This document shows positions 1-5,266 of a stretch of DNA of 5,266 nt, one piece after another. The position numbers were made by a program, and so were the translations under genes. This DNA is from Desulfobacteraceae bacterium (lineage in GTDB: Bacteria > Desulfobacterota > Desulfobacteria > Desulfobacterales > Desulfatirhabdiaceae): contig DAIEFO010000170.1 in the NCBI GenBank assembly GCA_027325475.1, positions 1-5,266 of the forward strand. Direction: 5' to 3'. The notes below the pieces were generated by a model. It saw nothing but the letters and a program-made list of their open reading frames with translations. It was not told the origin of the DNA and did no database searches. The stretch's first letter is position 1. The number at the start of each line of letters is the position of its first letter.

Positions 1-267
1 AACGGTTTCAAGCGCTTCGCGCCGCTTGGGATTATATGCTGCGCCTGCGCCTTCTGTCCAGTGTGAGATCAGGGTTTTTACCAGCTCTGTCTGATCTTCA
101 AGCGGCGTTATGATATAAAATTTCCTGACACCATATGTGCGGACGGCTCTGGCAATATCATGAATATCCAGATTGGTTACCGCCGATGCGATGACATCTC
201 CCCGCTTATTGATCACCGGATAATGCGCCAGTGCCACATACAGATTGGGACTGCAATATGTGTTCAA
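1..267 (-). CDS. TrmD-like SPOUT RNA methyltransferase, N-terminal part (runs off the window)
   Basis: The first 89 codons of a gene that continues beyond base 1. The protein resembles the small SPOUT-type RNA methyltransferases found next to trmD in deltaproteobacteria (the family I know as Methyltrn_RNA_4, about 190 residues). These are expected to methylate RNA with S-adenosylmethionine, but I know of no firmly established substrate. Visible hallmarks are the opening NLYVALAHYPV (residues 8-18), the block TNLDIHDIARAVRTYGV (31-47), FYIITP (50-55), and the stretch HW-TEGAG-AAYNPKRREAL (69-86). The knotted SAM-binding C-terminal half would lie outside the window. No in-frame ATG exists. I chose the TTG at 267, which gives nine residues before the conserved LYVAL. 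A GTG at 237 is the alternative, and neither has a good Shine-Dalgarno sequence. The TTG choice makes a 62-nt overlap with the end of trmD, implying translational coupling. The coding frame is clear; the start and substrate are not. Confidence 0.82.
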   Translation of the reverse strand, partial: MNTYCSPNLYVALAHYPVINKRGDVIASAVTNLDIHDIARAVRTYGVRKFYIITPLEDQTELVKTLISHWTEGAGAAYNPKRREALETV

Positions 268-994
268 TATCCAACCGCCACTGCTGAAGAATCTTTATTT
301 CATCCGGTGCCAGCCGACGCTGCAAAAGCAGATCTTTTCGTTTCAGAACCGTTCGAATCAGTGAAGATTCCAGCCGCCATCTTTCGATAGCCGAATGATG
401 TCCGGAAAGCAGAACATCTGGAACCGCTTCCTGTTCGAAAATTGCAGGCCGCGTGTAGTGAGCGTGTTCCAGAAGATTATTGGCAAAAGAATCTTTCTGA
501 GCGGACTCTTCGCCGCCCAGAACCCCGGGAATCAAGCGGATTACCGTTTCCATCAGCACCATCGCCGGCAGCTCGCCGCCGGTCAATACATAGTCGCCGA
601 CGGATATTTCATCTTCCACACAGGTCTGACAGATGCGTTCGTCAATGCCTTCATATCGGCCGCAAATCAGAATCAGACCGGGCAGCATCGAAAGCTCTGT
701 GGCAACGGTCTGATCCAGCCGCCGCCCCTGAGGTGACAGATACACCGTTCTGGCGCCAGGTGCGACAGCAACGGCATGCCGGATGGCCGCAGCCAGGGGT
801 TCTGGCTTCATGACCATCCCGTTGCCGCCGCCAAAAGGTCTGTCATCGGTCACCTGATGTCGGCCCTGAGCAAAATCCCGGATATTGACGGCTTCCGCGG
901 TGATACTGTTGCCCTCTATAGCCCGTCTGACAATACCGTACTCCCAGAAGGACTGAAACATCTCCGGGAAGATGGTTAACGCAATAAATTTCAT
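206..994 (-). CDS. trmD: tRNA (guanine-37-N1)-methyltransferase TrmD
   Basis: TrmD uses S-adenosylmethionine to make m1G at position 37 of tRNAs with a G at position 36, which prevents +1 frameshifting. It acts as a cytoplasmic homodimer of the SPOUT (trefoil-knot) class. From the ATG at 994 the protein has 262 residues, close to the usual 240-260. Family motifs are intact: DDRPFGGGNGM (50-60), SPQG (87-90), the knot segment LILICGRYEGIDER (107-120), SVGDYVLTGGELPAM (131-145), KDSF (167-170) whose Asp168 matches the catalytic Asp169 of known enzymes, HYTRP (179-183) and LLSGHH (195-200). In-frame starts exist at 1045 and 1000. I prefer 994 because GGA at 1002-1004 then has a 7-nt spacer and the protein begins MKFIALTIFP, as in homologues. 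The last 20 or so residues are poorly conserved and are read through the start of the downstream methyltransferase gene. It lies 78 bp after rimM. Confidence 0.97.
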   Translation of the reverse strand: MKFIALTIFPEMFQSFWEYGIVRRAIEGNSITAEAVNIRDFAQGRHQVTDDRPFGGGNGMVMKPEPLAAAIRHAVAVAPGARTVYLSPQGRRLDQTVATELSMLPGLILICGRYEGIDERICQTCVEDEISVGDYVLTGGELPAMVLMETVIRLIPGVLGGEESAQKDSFANNLLEHAHYTRPAIFEQEAVPDVLLSGHHSAIERWRLESSLIRTVLKRKDLLLQRRLAPDEIKILQQWRLDIEHILQSQSVCGTGALSGDQ

Positions 995-1028
995 CGTCAT
1001 ATCCAGACAGGCTATAAAATTACACTGT

Positions 1029-1074
1029 AAAAAAGCCGAAATCACGGCGGACGTATCGACGCAGACCTTCGGCT
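1029..1074 (-). terminator. Hairpin with U-tract between rimM and trmD (possible intra-operon terminator or attenuator)
   Basis: Read on the minus strand, the 7-base arm AGCCGAA (1074-1068) pairs perfectly with TTCGGCT (1040-1034), and a run of six T (1034-1029) follows directly. The 27-nt loop can fold further: CGT/ACG closes a CGAT tetraloop with a G-U pair below it, and GG/CC pairs lie near the outer stem. The 5' arm overlaps the rimM stop codon (1075-1073), so a ribosome terminating there would cover it. The layout matches a Rho-independent terminator for the rimM message, but trmD is the next gene in the same operon and has no clear promoter of its own in the gap. Partial termination is therefore the likelier role. 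The outer stem is short and the loop long, so efficiency is uncertain. Confidence 0.5.
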
Positions 1075-1609
1075 AAAGGCCTTCCGGTATATCCACCCGC
1101 AGGGTCTTCTGCGATACATCGATTTCCAGAATAACCGAAGCAATGGCTGGAAGCAGTATTTCTTTGGACTCCGGCGTTTGGACGACATAAACGTCATTGC
1201 TGCCGGTTTCAAAAATCGAAATTACAGTTCCCAGACAATGTCCGTCCGTGGATAATACAGTCATTCCTACAATGTCAGACCAGTAATAGGTATCTGCTTC
1301 AAGCTCCGGAAGTCGCGATTTTTCTACCAGTATGTCCGTACCTCTCAGCGACGCGGCGCCGGTGCGGTCCGAAGTATTTTCAAACAGCAGAAGCAGCGCC
1401 TGTCCGTGAAGTTTCACGTCTTTTACTGTGGCTGGCTTATAATCACTGTGGCCGGAACGCATGAGAAGCACCGGCAGCCCGGCGGTGAAAACCTCGACTG
1501 TTTCTGGCTCACAATGGACTTTGACATATCCGTGGATGCCATGTGCCGCCACGATCTTGCCTAACGTTACACACGCATCCGGATGTATGACGGATAGCAG
1601 CTTATTCAA
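1073..1609 (-). CDS. rimM: Ribosome maturation factor RimM (16S rRNA processing protein)
   Basis: RimM binds ribosomal protein uS19 and helps mature the 3' head domain of the 30S subunit; it acts in the cytoplasm on pre-30S particles. The protein has 178 residues, a normal length. The N-terminal RimM beta-barrel carries the signature LGKIVAAHGIHGYVKVHCEPE (16-36) and continues through LRGTDILVEKSRLPELE (88-104). The C-terminal PRC-barrel begins near YYWSDIVGMTV (108-118) and includes GTVISIFETGSNDVYVV (127-143) and EILLPAI (150-156). The start is a TTG at 1609 that lies inside the last codons of khpA, giving an 8-nt overlap. No in-frame ATG exists upstream of the conserved barrel, and the Shine-Dalgarno match is weak, so reinitiation by ribosomes finishing khpA is likely. 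Its TAG stop sits in the 5' arm of the following hairpin. Confidence 0.95.
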   Translation of the reverse strand: MNKLLSVIHPDACVTLGKIVAAHGIHGYVKVHCEPETVEVFTAGLPVLLMRSGHSDYKPATVKDVKLHGQALLLLFENTSDRTGAASLRGTDILVEKSRLPELEADTYYWSDIVGMTVLSTDGHCLGTVISIFETGSNDVYVVQTPESKEILLPAIASVILEIDVSQKTLRVDIPEGL

Positions 1610-1832
1610 GAATCTCGAGAACCGTGCGTTTTTTCATCTTGGCGGATGCAGCGCTCAGTATAGTTCTTAAAGCCCTGGCCGTACGCCCCTGTTTTCCAAT
1701 GACTTTACCCAGATCTTCCTTGGCGACCTTCAGCTCAAGAACCGATGTCTGATTTCCCTCAACTTCTGAAACCACCACCTGCTCAGGATGGTCAACAAGC
1801 GCCTGGGCAATGTACGCGATCAGATCTTTCAT
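1602..1832 (-). CDS. khpA: KH-domain RNA-binding protein KhpA
   Basis: A 76-residue protein that is essentially one KH domain, the size and form of the KhpA (YlqC) family. Such proteins bind RNA, often together with KhpB (Jag/EloR), and have been linked in other bacteria to sRNA handling, cell-division control and translation. The diagnostic GxxG loop is intact in LGKVIGKQGRTARALRTIL (41-59), where GKQG forms the nucleic-acid-binding turn. A conserved N-terminal MKDLIAYIAQALVDHPE leads into the first strands. The start at 1832 is supported by a strong AAAGGAG at 1841-1847 with an 8-nt spacer. Placement between rpsP and rimM is the classic location for this gene in many bacteria and suggests a ribosome- or mRNA-related role. 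Its stop overlaps the rimM start. Confidence 0.94.
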   Translation of the reverse strand: MKDLIAYIAQALVDHPEQVVVSEVEGNQTSVLELKVAKEDLGKVIGKQGRTARALRTILSAASAKMKKRTVLEILE

Positions 1833-1840
1833 AGCTCTAT

Positions 1841-1847
1841 CTCCTTT
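1841..1847 (-). promoter_or_regulatory. Ribosome binding site of khpA
   Basis: AAAGGAG on the minus strand, 8 nt before the ATG at 1832. It is one of the strongest Shine-Dalgarno matches in the window. Since rimM has almost none of its own, this site probably also sets rimM output through coupling. Confidence 0.8.
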
Positions 1848-1889
1848 AACGCAGGCAGGAATCGGGGAGTATCGTCATCCACGGGTATT

Positions 1890-2144
1890 TCAGGCTGGAG
1901 TGGCCGCGACGCTCTGCTTCTTCAGGATGCTTTTAACCGTATCGCTGGGAATTGCCCCCTGGCCGATCCAGTATTGTACCCGATCTGCTTTCAGAGTGAC
2001 ATCCGCCGGCGTATTCAGCGGGTTATATGTTCCCAGCATTTCCAGAAACTTGCCATCACGGGGGCATTCGCTGTCCGCCGCAACGATACGATAAAAAGGA
2101 CGCTTTTTGGCGCCATATCTGGCCAGCCTGATTTTAACAGCCAT
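1890..2144 (-). CDS. rpsP: 30S ribosomal protein bS16
   Basis: Ribosomal protein bS16, a small structural protein that binds 16S rRNA early in 30S assembly. The protein has 84 residues, a normal length. The N-terminus MAVKIRLARYGAKKRPFYRI is the bS16 signature, followed by VVADSECPRDGKFLEMLGTYNPL-like sequence (residues 20-43) and the tail segment VQYWIGQGAIPSDTVKSILKK (57-77), with a short variable end rich in Ala. The start at 2144 is fixed by AAGGAG at 2151-2156, 6 nt upstream, and by the family N-terminus. An upstream TTG at 2165 would add seven residues and run through this ribosome binding site, so I reject it. It follows ffh after an 82-bp gap and precedes khpA by 57 bp, so it is probably part of the same message. 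Confidence 0.97.
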   Translation of the reverse strand: MAVKIRLARYGAKKRPFYRIVAADSECPRDGKFLEMLGTYNPLNTPADVTLKADRVQYWIGQGAIPSDTVKSILKKQSVAATPA

Positions 2145-2150
2145 GTGTAT

Positions 2151-2156
2151 CTCCTT
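2151..2156 (-). promoter_or_regulatory. Ribosome binding site of rpsP
   Basis: AAGGAG on the minus strand with a 6-nt spacer to the ATG at 2144. It decides the start: the alternative TTG at 2165 would place this motif inside the coding region. Confidence 0.82.
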
Positions 2157-2173
2157 GTAATTCAATTTATTGT

Positions 2174-2185
2174 ATTGATATCAAT
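2174..2185. repeat. 12-bp perfect palindrome in the ffh-rpsP gap
   Basis: ATTGATATCAAT is its own reverse complement and lies in the 82-bp non-coding gap between ffh and rpsP, about 30 bp upstream of the rpsP start. Directly downstream on the minus strand is TACAAT, five of six matches to a sigma-70 -10 box, but no good -35 is spaced correctly. It could be an operator for a secondary rpsP promoter, or chance: one such palindrome is expected by chance in a window of this size. Confidence 0.3.
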
Positions 2186-2226
2186 GTGATGTTCTTCTAC
2201 TGGATTTTCTGTGGAGCCGTCAACAG

Positions 2227-3561
2227 TTACCGAAACGACGAAAAGTTTCTGGCAAACTTTTTGGCGCCACCTTTATTGAATTTTTTCATTATTTTCAAGA
2301 CATGATCATAATTTTTCAGAAGCTGATTCACGTCCTGAACGCTGGTGCCGCTGCCCGTGGCAATGCGTTTCCGGCGGTTGCCGTTGATAAGGGCATGCTT
2401 CCGGCGTTCCTGTGGGGTCATGGAATTGATGATGGCCACGACCCTGCCCAATTCCTTATCATCCACCTGAAGATCTTTGAACTGCTTGTTCTGGCTGACC
2501 CCGGGAATCATCTGGATCAGGTCTGTCAATGATCCCATTTTCCGGATTTGCATCATCTGATCCCGAAAATCTTCAAGTGTAAACTCATTTTTCCGCAGCT
2601 TTTTTTCAAGTGCTTCCGCCTGTTTGGCGTCCACGACCGACTGTGCCTTCTCGATCATGGTCAGGACATCGCCCATACCCAAAATCCGGGAAGCCATTCG
2701 ATCCGGGTGAAACACTTCAAAATCACTCAGCTTTTCGCCCACACCAATAAACTTGATGGGTTTGTCAATGACGGACTTAATGGAAATGGCCGCGCCGCCT
2801 CTGGCGTCGCCATCCATTTTGGTCAGAACAACGCCGTTGATCTGGATAGCGTCATTAAAAGCCGTGGCGATATTGACGGCATCCTGGCCTGTCATGGCAT
2901 CAGCGACCAGCAGAATATCCGATGGTTTCAATCGATCCCGGATGCGGCACAGCTCCATCATCAATTCTGTATCGACGTGAAGACGGCCGGCTGTATCCAG
3001 AATCAAGGTGTCTGCACCTTCCTGCTGCGCCCGAATGCGAGCCTCTGCACAGATATCCACCGGATCCATCTCCGGAGTGGAAGGAAACACCGGAAGTGAA
3101 AGCTGATCCCCTAGTTTCTTCAGTTGGTCAATGGCTGCCGGACGATATACATCCGCTGGCACCAGATACGGTTTTCTGCCCTGTTTTCTCAAAAGGATGG
3201 AAAGCTTTCCGGCGGTTGTGGTCTTACCGGACCCCTGAAGCCCTACAAGCATGATGGAAACCGGTTTTTCACCCGAAAGATTCAAGTCTTCGGATTGAGA
3301 GCCCATCAGGCGTGTCAGCTCTTCGTTGACAATCTTGACAAGTTGCTGGCCTGGCGTCAGACTGGCCATGACTTCCTGACCTACGGCCCTGTCCCGGATA
3401 TCGGCGACAAATTTTTTGACCACTTTATAATGGACATCTGCCTCAAGAAGCGCCAGACGCACTTCTTTTAATCCATCCTGAATGTTTTTTTCAGACAGCT
3501 TGCCATGTCCCTTGAGCTGTTTGAAAACAGAATTCAGTTTGTCGCTGAGATTGTCAAACAT
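2227..3561 (-). CDS. ffh: Signal recognition particle protein Ffh (SRP54 GTPase)
   Basis: Ffh binds 4.5S/SRP RNA and the signal sequences of nascent membrane proteins, and delivers ribosomes to the receptor FtsY through paired GTP hydrolysis. The 444-residue protein is full length for the family. The N domain (about 1-90) has the ALLEADV motif at 37-43. The GTPase domain carries G1 GLQGSGKT (107-114), DVYRPAA (137-143), DTAGR (189-193), TKMDGDARGG (247-256) and GVGE (273-276). The M domain (about 295-430) holds the RNA-binding helix-turn-helix with RRKRIATGSGTSVQDVN (396-412), and a basic tail ends the protein. The ATG at 3561 is preferred because AGGTGA (3567-3572) sits 5 nt upstream and the protein then begins MFDNLSDKL. 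A GTG at 3570 lies within that ribosome binding site. As the first gene it follows a near-consensus promoter and probably leads the operon. Confidence 0.98.
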   Translation of the reverse strand: MFDNLSDKLNSVFKQLKGHGKLSEKNIQDGLKEVRLALLEADVHYKVVKKFVADIRDRAVGQEVMASLTPGQQLVKIVNEELTRLMGSQSEDLNLSGEKPVSIMLVGLQGSGKTTTAGKLSILLRKQGRKPYLVPADVYRPAAIDQLKKLGDQLSLPVFPSTPEMDPVDICAEARIRAQQEGADTLILDTAGRLHVDTELMMELCRIRDRLKPSDILLVADAMTGQDAVNIATAFNDAIQINGVVLTKMDGDARGGAAISIKSVIDKPIKFIGVGEKLSDFEVFHPDRMASRILGMGDVLTMIEKAQSVVDAKQAEALEKKLRKNEFTLEDFRDQMMQIRKMGSLTDLIQMIPGVSQNKQFKDLQVDDKELGRVVAIINSMTPQERRKHALINGNRRKRIATGSGTSVQDVNQLLKNYDHVLKIMKKFNKGGAKKFARNFSSFR

Positions 3562-3566
3562 AAATT

Positions 3567-3572
3567 TCACCT
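3567..3572 (-). promoter_or_regulatory. Ribosome binding site of ffh (decides the start)
   Basis: AGGTGA on the minus strand, 5 nt before the ATG at 3561. The GTG inside this motif (3568-3570) is in frame with ffh and would be taken as a start by a longest-frame rule, adding three residues. Its position within a well-spaced Shine-Dalgarno sequence argues against that. Confidence 0.75.
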
Positions 3573-3593
3573 GATGACGTTACTAAATCCTTG

Positions 3594-3622
3594 AAAATAA
3601 TATGATGGAAATGGTATGTCAA
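3594..3622 (-). promoter_or_regulatory. Sigma-70-type promoter of the ffh operon
   Basis: On the minus strand a perfect -35 TTGACA (3622-3617) is followed by a 17-nt spacer and TATTTT (3599-3594), four of six matches to the -10 consensus. Transcription would start near 3587, leaving a leader of roughly 25 nt before the ffh ATG at 3561. The spacing, the perfect -35 and the position in the divergent intergenic gap make this the most convincing promoter in the window. It would drive ffh, rpsP, khpA, rimM and possibly trmD and beyond. Confidence 0.7.
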
Positions 3623-3643
3623 GCTAATTATTCGTCAAAAACG

Positions 3644-3649
3644 AAAGGA
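3644..3649 (+). promoter_or_regulatory. Ribosome binding site of rlmN
   Basis: AAAGGA with a rather short 4-nt spacer to the ATG at 3654. It supports that start. No other in-frame ATG lies close by. Confidence 0.65.
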
Positions 3650-3653
3650 CAGC

Positions 3654-4700
3654 ATGAACACGACATCACGAAGCGATATCAAGAATCTGAGCAAAGAACA
3701 ATTGGGCGTATGGCTGGAAACCAACCGGATCAAACCTTACCGCGCCGGCCAGGTTTTAAAATGGGTGTATCTTCATCAGATGGATGATTTTAACAGCATG
3801 ACCGATTTAGGTCAAGAACTGCGTTCCATGCTTGCAGCGCATTTTGTCGTTGCCCGACTCGAAATTGCCCGTATTGAAACATCACGTGATGGTTCTCAGA
3901 AATTTCTTTTCCGGCTTGAAGATGGTCAACACGTTGAATCTGTTTTGATTCCGGAAAAAAACCATTACACGCTCTGTATTTCAAGCCAGGTGGGCTGCGC
4001 TATGGGATGCAGATTCTGTCTGACCGCAAAAGGCGGGTTTGTCCGAAACTTGACGGCTGCTGAAATCATATCCCAGGTGCGGGATATCAGAAACCGGACG
4101 GATCGTACGTTTCCCCTGTCCAATATCGTTTTTATGGGAATGGGAGAGCCTTTAGCCAATTACGCCAACGTGATACAGGCCATCCGGACGCTGACCGACA
4201 GCGCTTTTGGGCTGGAGTTTTCTACCCGTAAGGTCACGCTTTCCACCGCCGGTCTGGTTCCGGAACTTTTGCATCTGGGCAACGATGTTGCTGTCAATCT
4301 GGCGGTATCGCTCAATGCCACGATCAATGAAACGCGCTCTCATCTGATGCCCATCAACCGGAAATATCCACTGGAAATGTTGCTGGACGCCTGCCGTCAA
4401 TACCCACTGGCTCCCCGGAAGCGCATTACATTTGAGTATATTTTATTGAAGGATATCAACGATTCTCCGGAAGATGCCCGGCGTTTGGCGCAGTTGCTGA
4501 AACCCGTCAGGGCCAAAATCAATCTGATTCCTTTCAATGAACACGCCGGGAGTTCTTACAAAAGACCCGATGAGAAAATTATCCTGAATTTTCAGGAAAT
4601 TCTGGTCCAACACCATTATACGGCCATGATCCGCTACAGCAAGGGGCTGGATATTTCCGCGGCTTGTGGACAACTGAAGGCAAACCATGAGTCATCTTGA
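3654..4700 (+). CDS. rlmN: Dual-specificity RNA methyltransferase RlmN (23S rRNA A2503 / tRNA A37, radical SAM)
   Basis: RlmN makes 2-methyladenosine at A2503 in the 23S rRNA peptidyl-transferase centre and at A37 of some tRNAs, using a radical-SAM mechanism with a cysteine methyl carrier. The 348 residues are normal for the family. The N-terminal part has the RlmN-type KPYRAGQVLKWVY (27-39). The 4Fe-4S motif is C115-x3-C119-x2-C122 within SSQVGCAMGCRFC. GMGEPL (162-167) binds SAM, and VTLSTAGL (194-201) and LAVSLNA (216-222) follow the barrel strands. The two mechanistic cysteines are present: C108 in TLCIS, matching E. coli Cys118, and C338 in AACGQL, matching Cys355. That argues for RlmN and for an active enzyme. 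The Cfr resistance enzyme is related, but the sequence looks like ordinary RlmN. It is divergent from ffh and overlaps the following CYTH gene by 14 nt. Confidence 0.97.
   Translation: MNTTSRSDIKNLSKEQLGVWLETNRIKPYRAGQVLKWVYLHQMDDFNSMTDLGQELRSMLAAHFVVARLEIARIETSRDGSQKFLFRLEDGQHVESVLIPEKNHYTLCISSQVGCAMGCRFCLTAKGGFVRNLTAAEIISQVRDIRNRTDRTFPLSNIVFMGMGEPLANYANVIQAIRTLTDSAFGLEFSTRKVTLSTAGLVPELLHLGNDVAVNLAVSLNATINETRSHLMPINRKYPLEMLLDACRQYPLAPRKRITFEYILLKDINDSPEDARRLAQLLKPVRAKINLIPFNEHAGSSYKRPDEKIILNFQEILVQHHYTAMIRYSKGLDISAACGQLKANHESS
4677..4680 (+). promoter_or_regulatory. Ribosome binding site of the CYTH gene, inside rlmN
   Basis: AAGG with a 6-nt spacer to the ATG at 4687. It lies within the last codons of rlmN and supports translation of the CYTH gene from the rlmN message. 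Confidence 0.55.
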
Positions 4701-5266
4701 AGTTGAAATCAAATTTTATATCTCCGATATCGGACATACGCGCAATGTCATTCTGCAGCAGGGGGCAGAACCAGAGTCCAGTTGTTTTGAAACCAATATC
4801 CGCTTTGATGATGTGTCCGGAACGCTCTGTGCCGGCCATAAACTGCTGCGCCTCCGCCAGGATTCCGTTTGCCGGCTGACCGTTAAGGCGCCCCCGGAAT
4901 TTTCATCGGATGAAATAACGGATCATCCGGCAGGCCAATTTAAAATTTTCAGGGAATATGAAGTAACGGTAAGCGATTTTCAAACGATGTCGGACATGCT
5001 GAAGCAGCTTGGATTTTATCCCCGGCAGATATATGAAAAACACCGGGAGACTTTTCGGCTTTGCCATACGGAATTATGTCTGGACACGCTGCCGTATGGT
5101 CATTTTCTGGAAATCGAGGGGGAAGGGGAGAATATCCGGCATGTGGCACGGCTTCTCGGACTGGACTGGGAAAAAAGAATCACGGCAAACTATTTGCGGT
5201 TATTTGAAAATATACGGCAGTATTTACATCTGCCCTTTGAAGATGTCACGTTCGACAACTTCAAAG
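4687..5266 (+). CDS. CYTH-domain protein (class IV adenylate cyclase / triphosphatase superfamily), open at the 3' end
   Basis: An open frame of 193 codons that continues past the window. CYTH proteins form a triphosphate tunnel that binds metal and a triphosphate group. Members include class IV adenylate cyclases (CyaB), thiamine triphosphatases and inorganic triphosphatases, so the exact reaction cannot be fixed here. Visible hallmarks in order are ExExK as E5-E7-K9 in LEVEIKF, the RxR pair R55 and R57 in LLRLRQ, K67 in LTVK, FREYEV (88-93), the basic patch EKHRETFRL (117-125), LDTLPYGHFLEIEGE (132-146) with acidic residues E142, E144 and E146, and WEKRITANYLRLFE (161-174). All the charged tunnel residues expected are present, so it is probably active. 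The ATG at 4687 lies within rlmN with a 14-nt overlap and AAGG 6 nt upstream, indicating co-translation. With 193 residues already read, little of a single-domain protein should be missing. Confidence 0.87.
   Translation, partial: MSHLEVEIKFYISDIGHTRNVILQQGAEPESSCFETNIRFDDVSGTLCAGHKLLRLRQDSVCRLTVKAPPEFSSDEITDHPAGQFKIFREYEVTVSDFQTMSDMLKQLGFYPRQIYEKHRETFRLCHTELCLDTLPYGHFLEIEGEGENIRHVARLLGLDWEKRITANYLRLFENIRQYLHLPFEDVTFDNFK

Noticed and set aside
395..813. Plus-strand open frames across trmD
   Set aside because: Antisense to a gene with all family motifs. The translations are low-complexity, rich in Arg, Pro and His, and match no family.
995..1045. Upstream extension of trmD to an ATG at 1045
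   Set aside because: It would begin within the hairpin loop and add 17 residues that homologues lack. The ATG at 994 has a better spaced GGA.
2548..3099. Long plus-strand open frame of 183 codons
   Set aside because: It lies entirely antisense to ffh, has no recognisable domain, and ffh motifs are intact in the opposite frame. It is a shadow frame.
3601..3606. TATGAT as the -10 box of an rlmN promoter
   Set aside because: A good -10 hexamer, but no -35 with 16-18 bp spacing looks like TTGACA. It was kept only as a remark within the intergenic finding.
3790..4688. Minus-strand open frames across rlmN
   Set aside because: They are antisense to a clearly intact rlmN and show no domain or ribosome binding site.
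4579..5149. Minus-strand open frames across the end of rlmN and the CYTH gene
   Set aside because: The plus-strand frame shows the full series of CYTH motifs; the opposite frames show none.
1..5266. Search for tRNA, SRP RNA, riboswitch, CRISPR, insertion sequence or attachment site
   Set aside because: By eye, no cloverleaf, direct-repeat array, transposase frame or long terminal repeat is apparent. Non-coding gaps are all under 100 bp and leave no room for the larger elements.

Overview
This window looks like bacterial housekeeping DNA, most likely from a deltaproteobacterium (Desulfobacterota, in the style of sulfate-reducing Desulfobacterales). That placement rests on recalled gene order and protein flavour, not on a search. 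The supporting order is ffh - rpsP - khpA - rimM - trmD - a second SPOUT-type RNA methyltransferase, beside a divergent rlmN and a CYTH-domain gene. No tRNA, rRNA, CRISPR array, insertion sequence, phage gene or integration scar is visible.

Left and centre (1-3561, minus strand). Reading right to left, a tightly packed operon encodes the signal recognition particle GTPase Ffh, ribosomal protein bS16, the small KH RNA-binding protein KhpA, the 30S maturation factor RimM and the tRNA (guanine-37-N1) methyltransferase TrmD. A 62-nt overlap then leads into a TrmD-like RNA methyltransferase that leaves the window at base 1. A consensus-like sigma-70 promoter (TTGACA, 17 bp, TATTTT) lies just upstream of ffh. 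A hairpin followed by a U-tract sits between rimM and trmD and may act as an internal terminator or attenuator. Several starts need care: ffh begins at the ATG at 3561 rather than the GTG nine bases upstream, rpsP at the ATG at 2144, rimM at a TTG, and trmD probably at the ATG at 994.

Right (3654-5266, plus strand). Diverging from ffh across a 92-bp gap are rlmN, a radical-SAM methyltransferase for 23S rRNA A2503 and tRNA A37, and a CYTH-domain protein (class IV adenylate cyclase / triphosphatase superfamily). The CYTH gene starts inside the last codons of rlmN and is open at the window edge after 193 residues.

Together the genes serve translation: protein targeting (Ffh), ribosome assembly (bS16, RimM), RNA binding (KhpA) and RNA modification (TrmD, the second SPOUT enzyme, RlmN). 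TrmD and RlmN both modify nucleotide 37 of tRNAs, so the divergent pair brings two anticodon-loop methyltransferases together. I found no convincing novel system. The points most worth a second look are the long overlap into the poorly characterised SPOUT protein, the rimM-trmD hairpin, and the coupling of a CYTH protein to rlmN.
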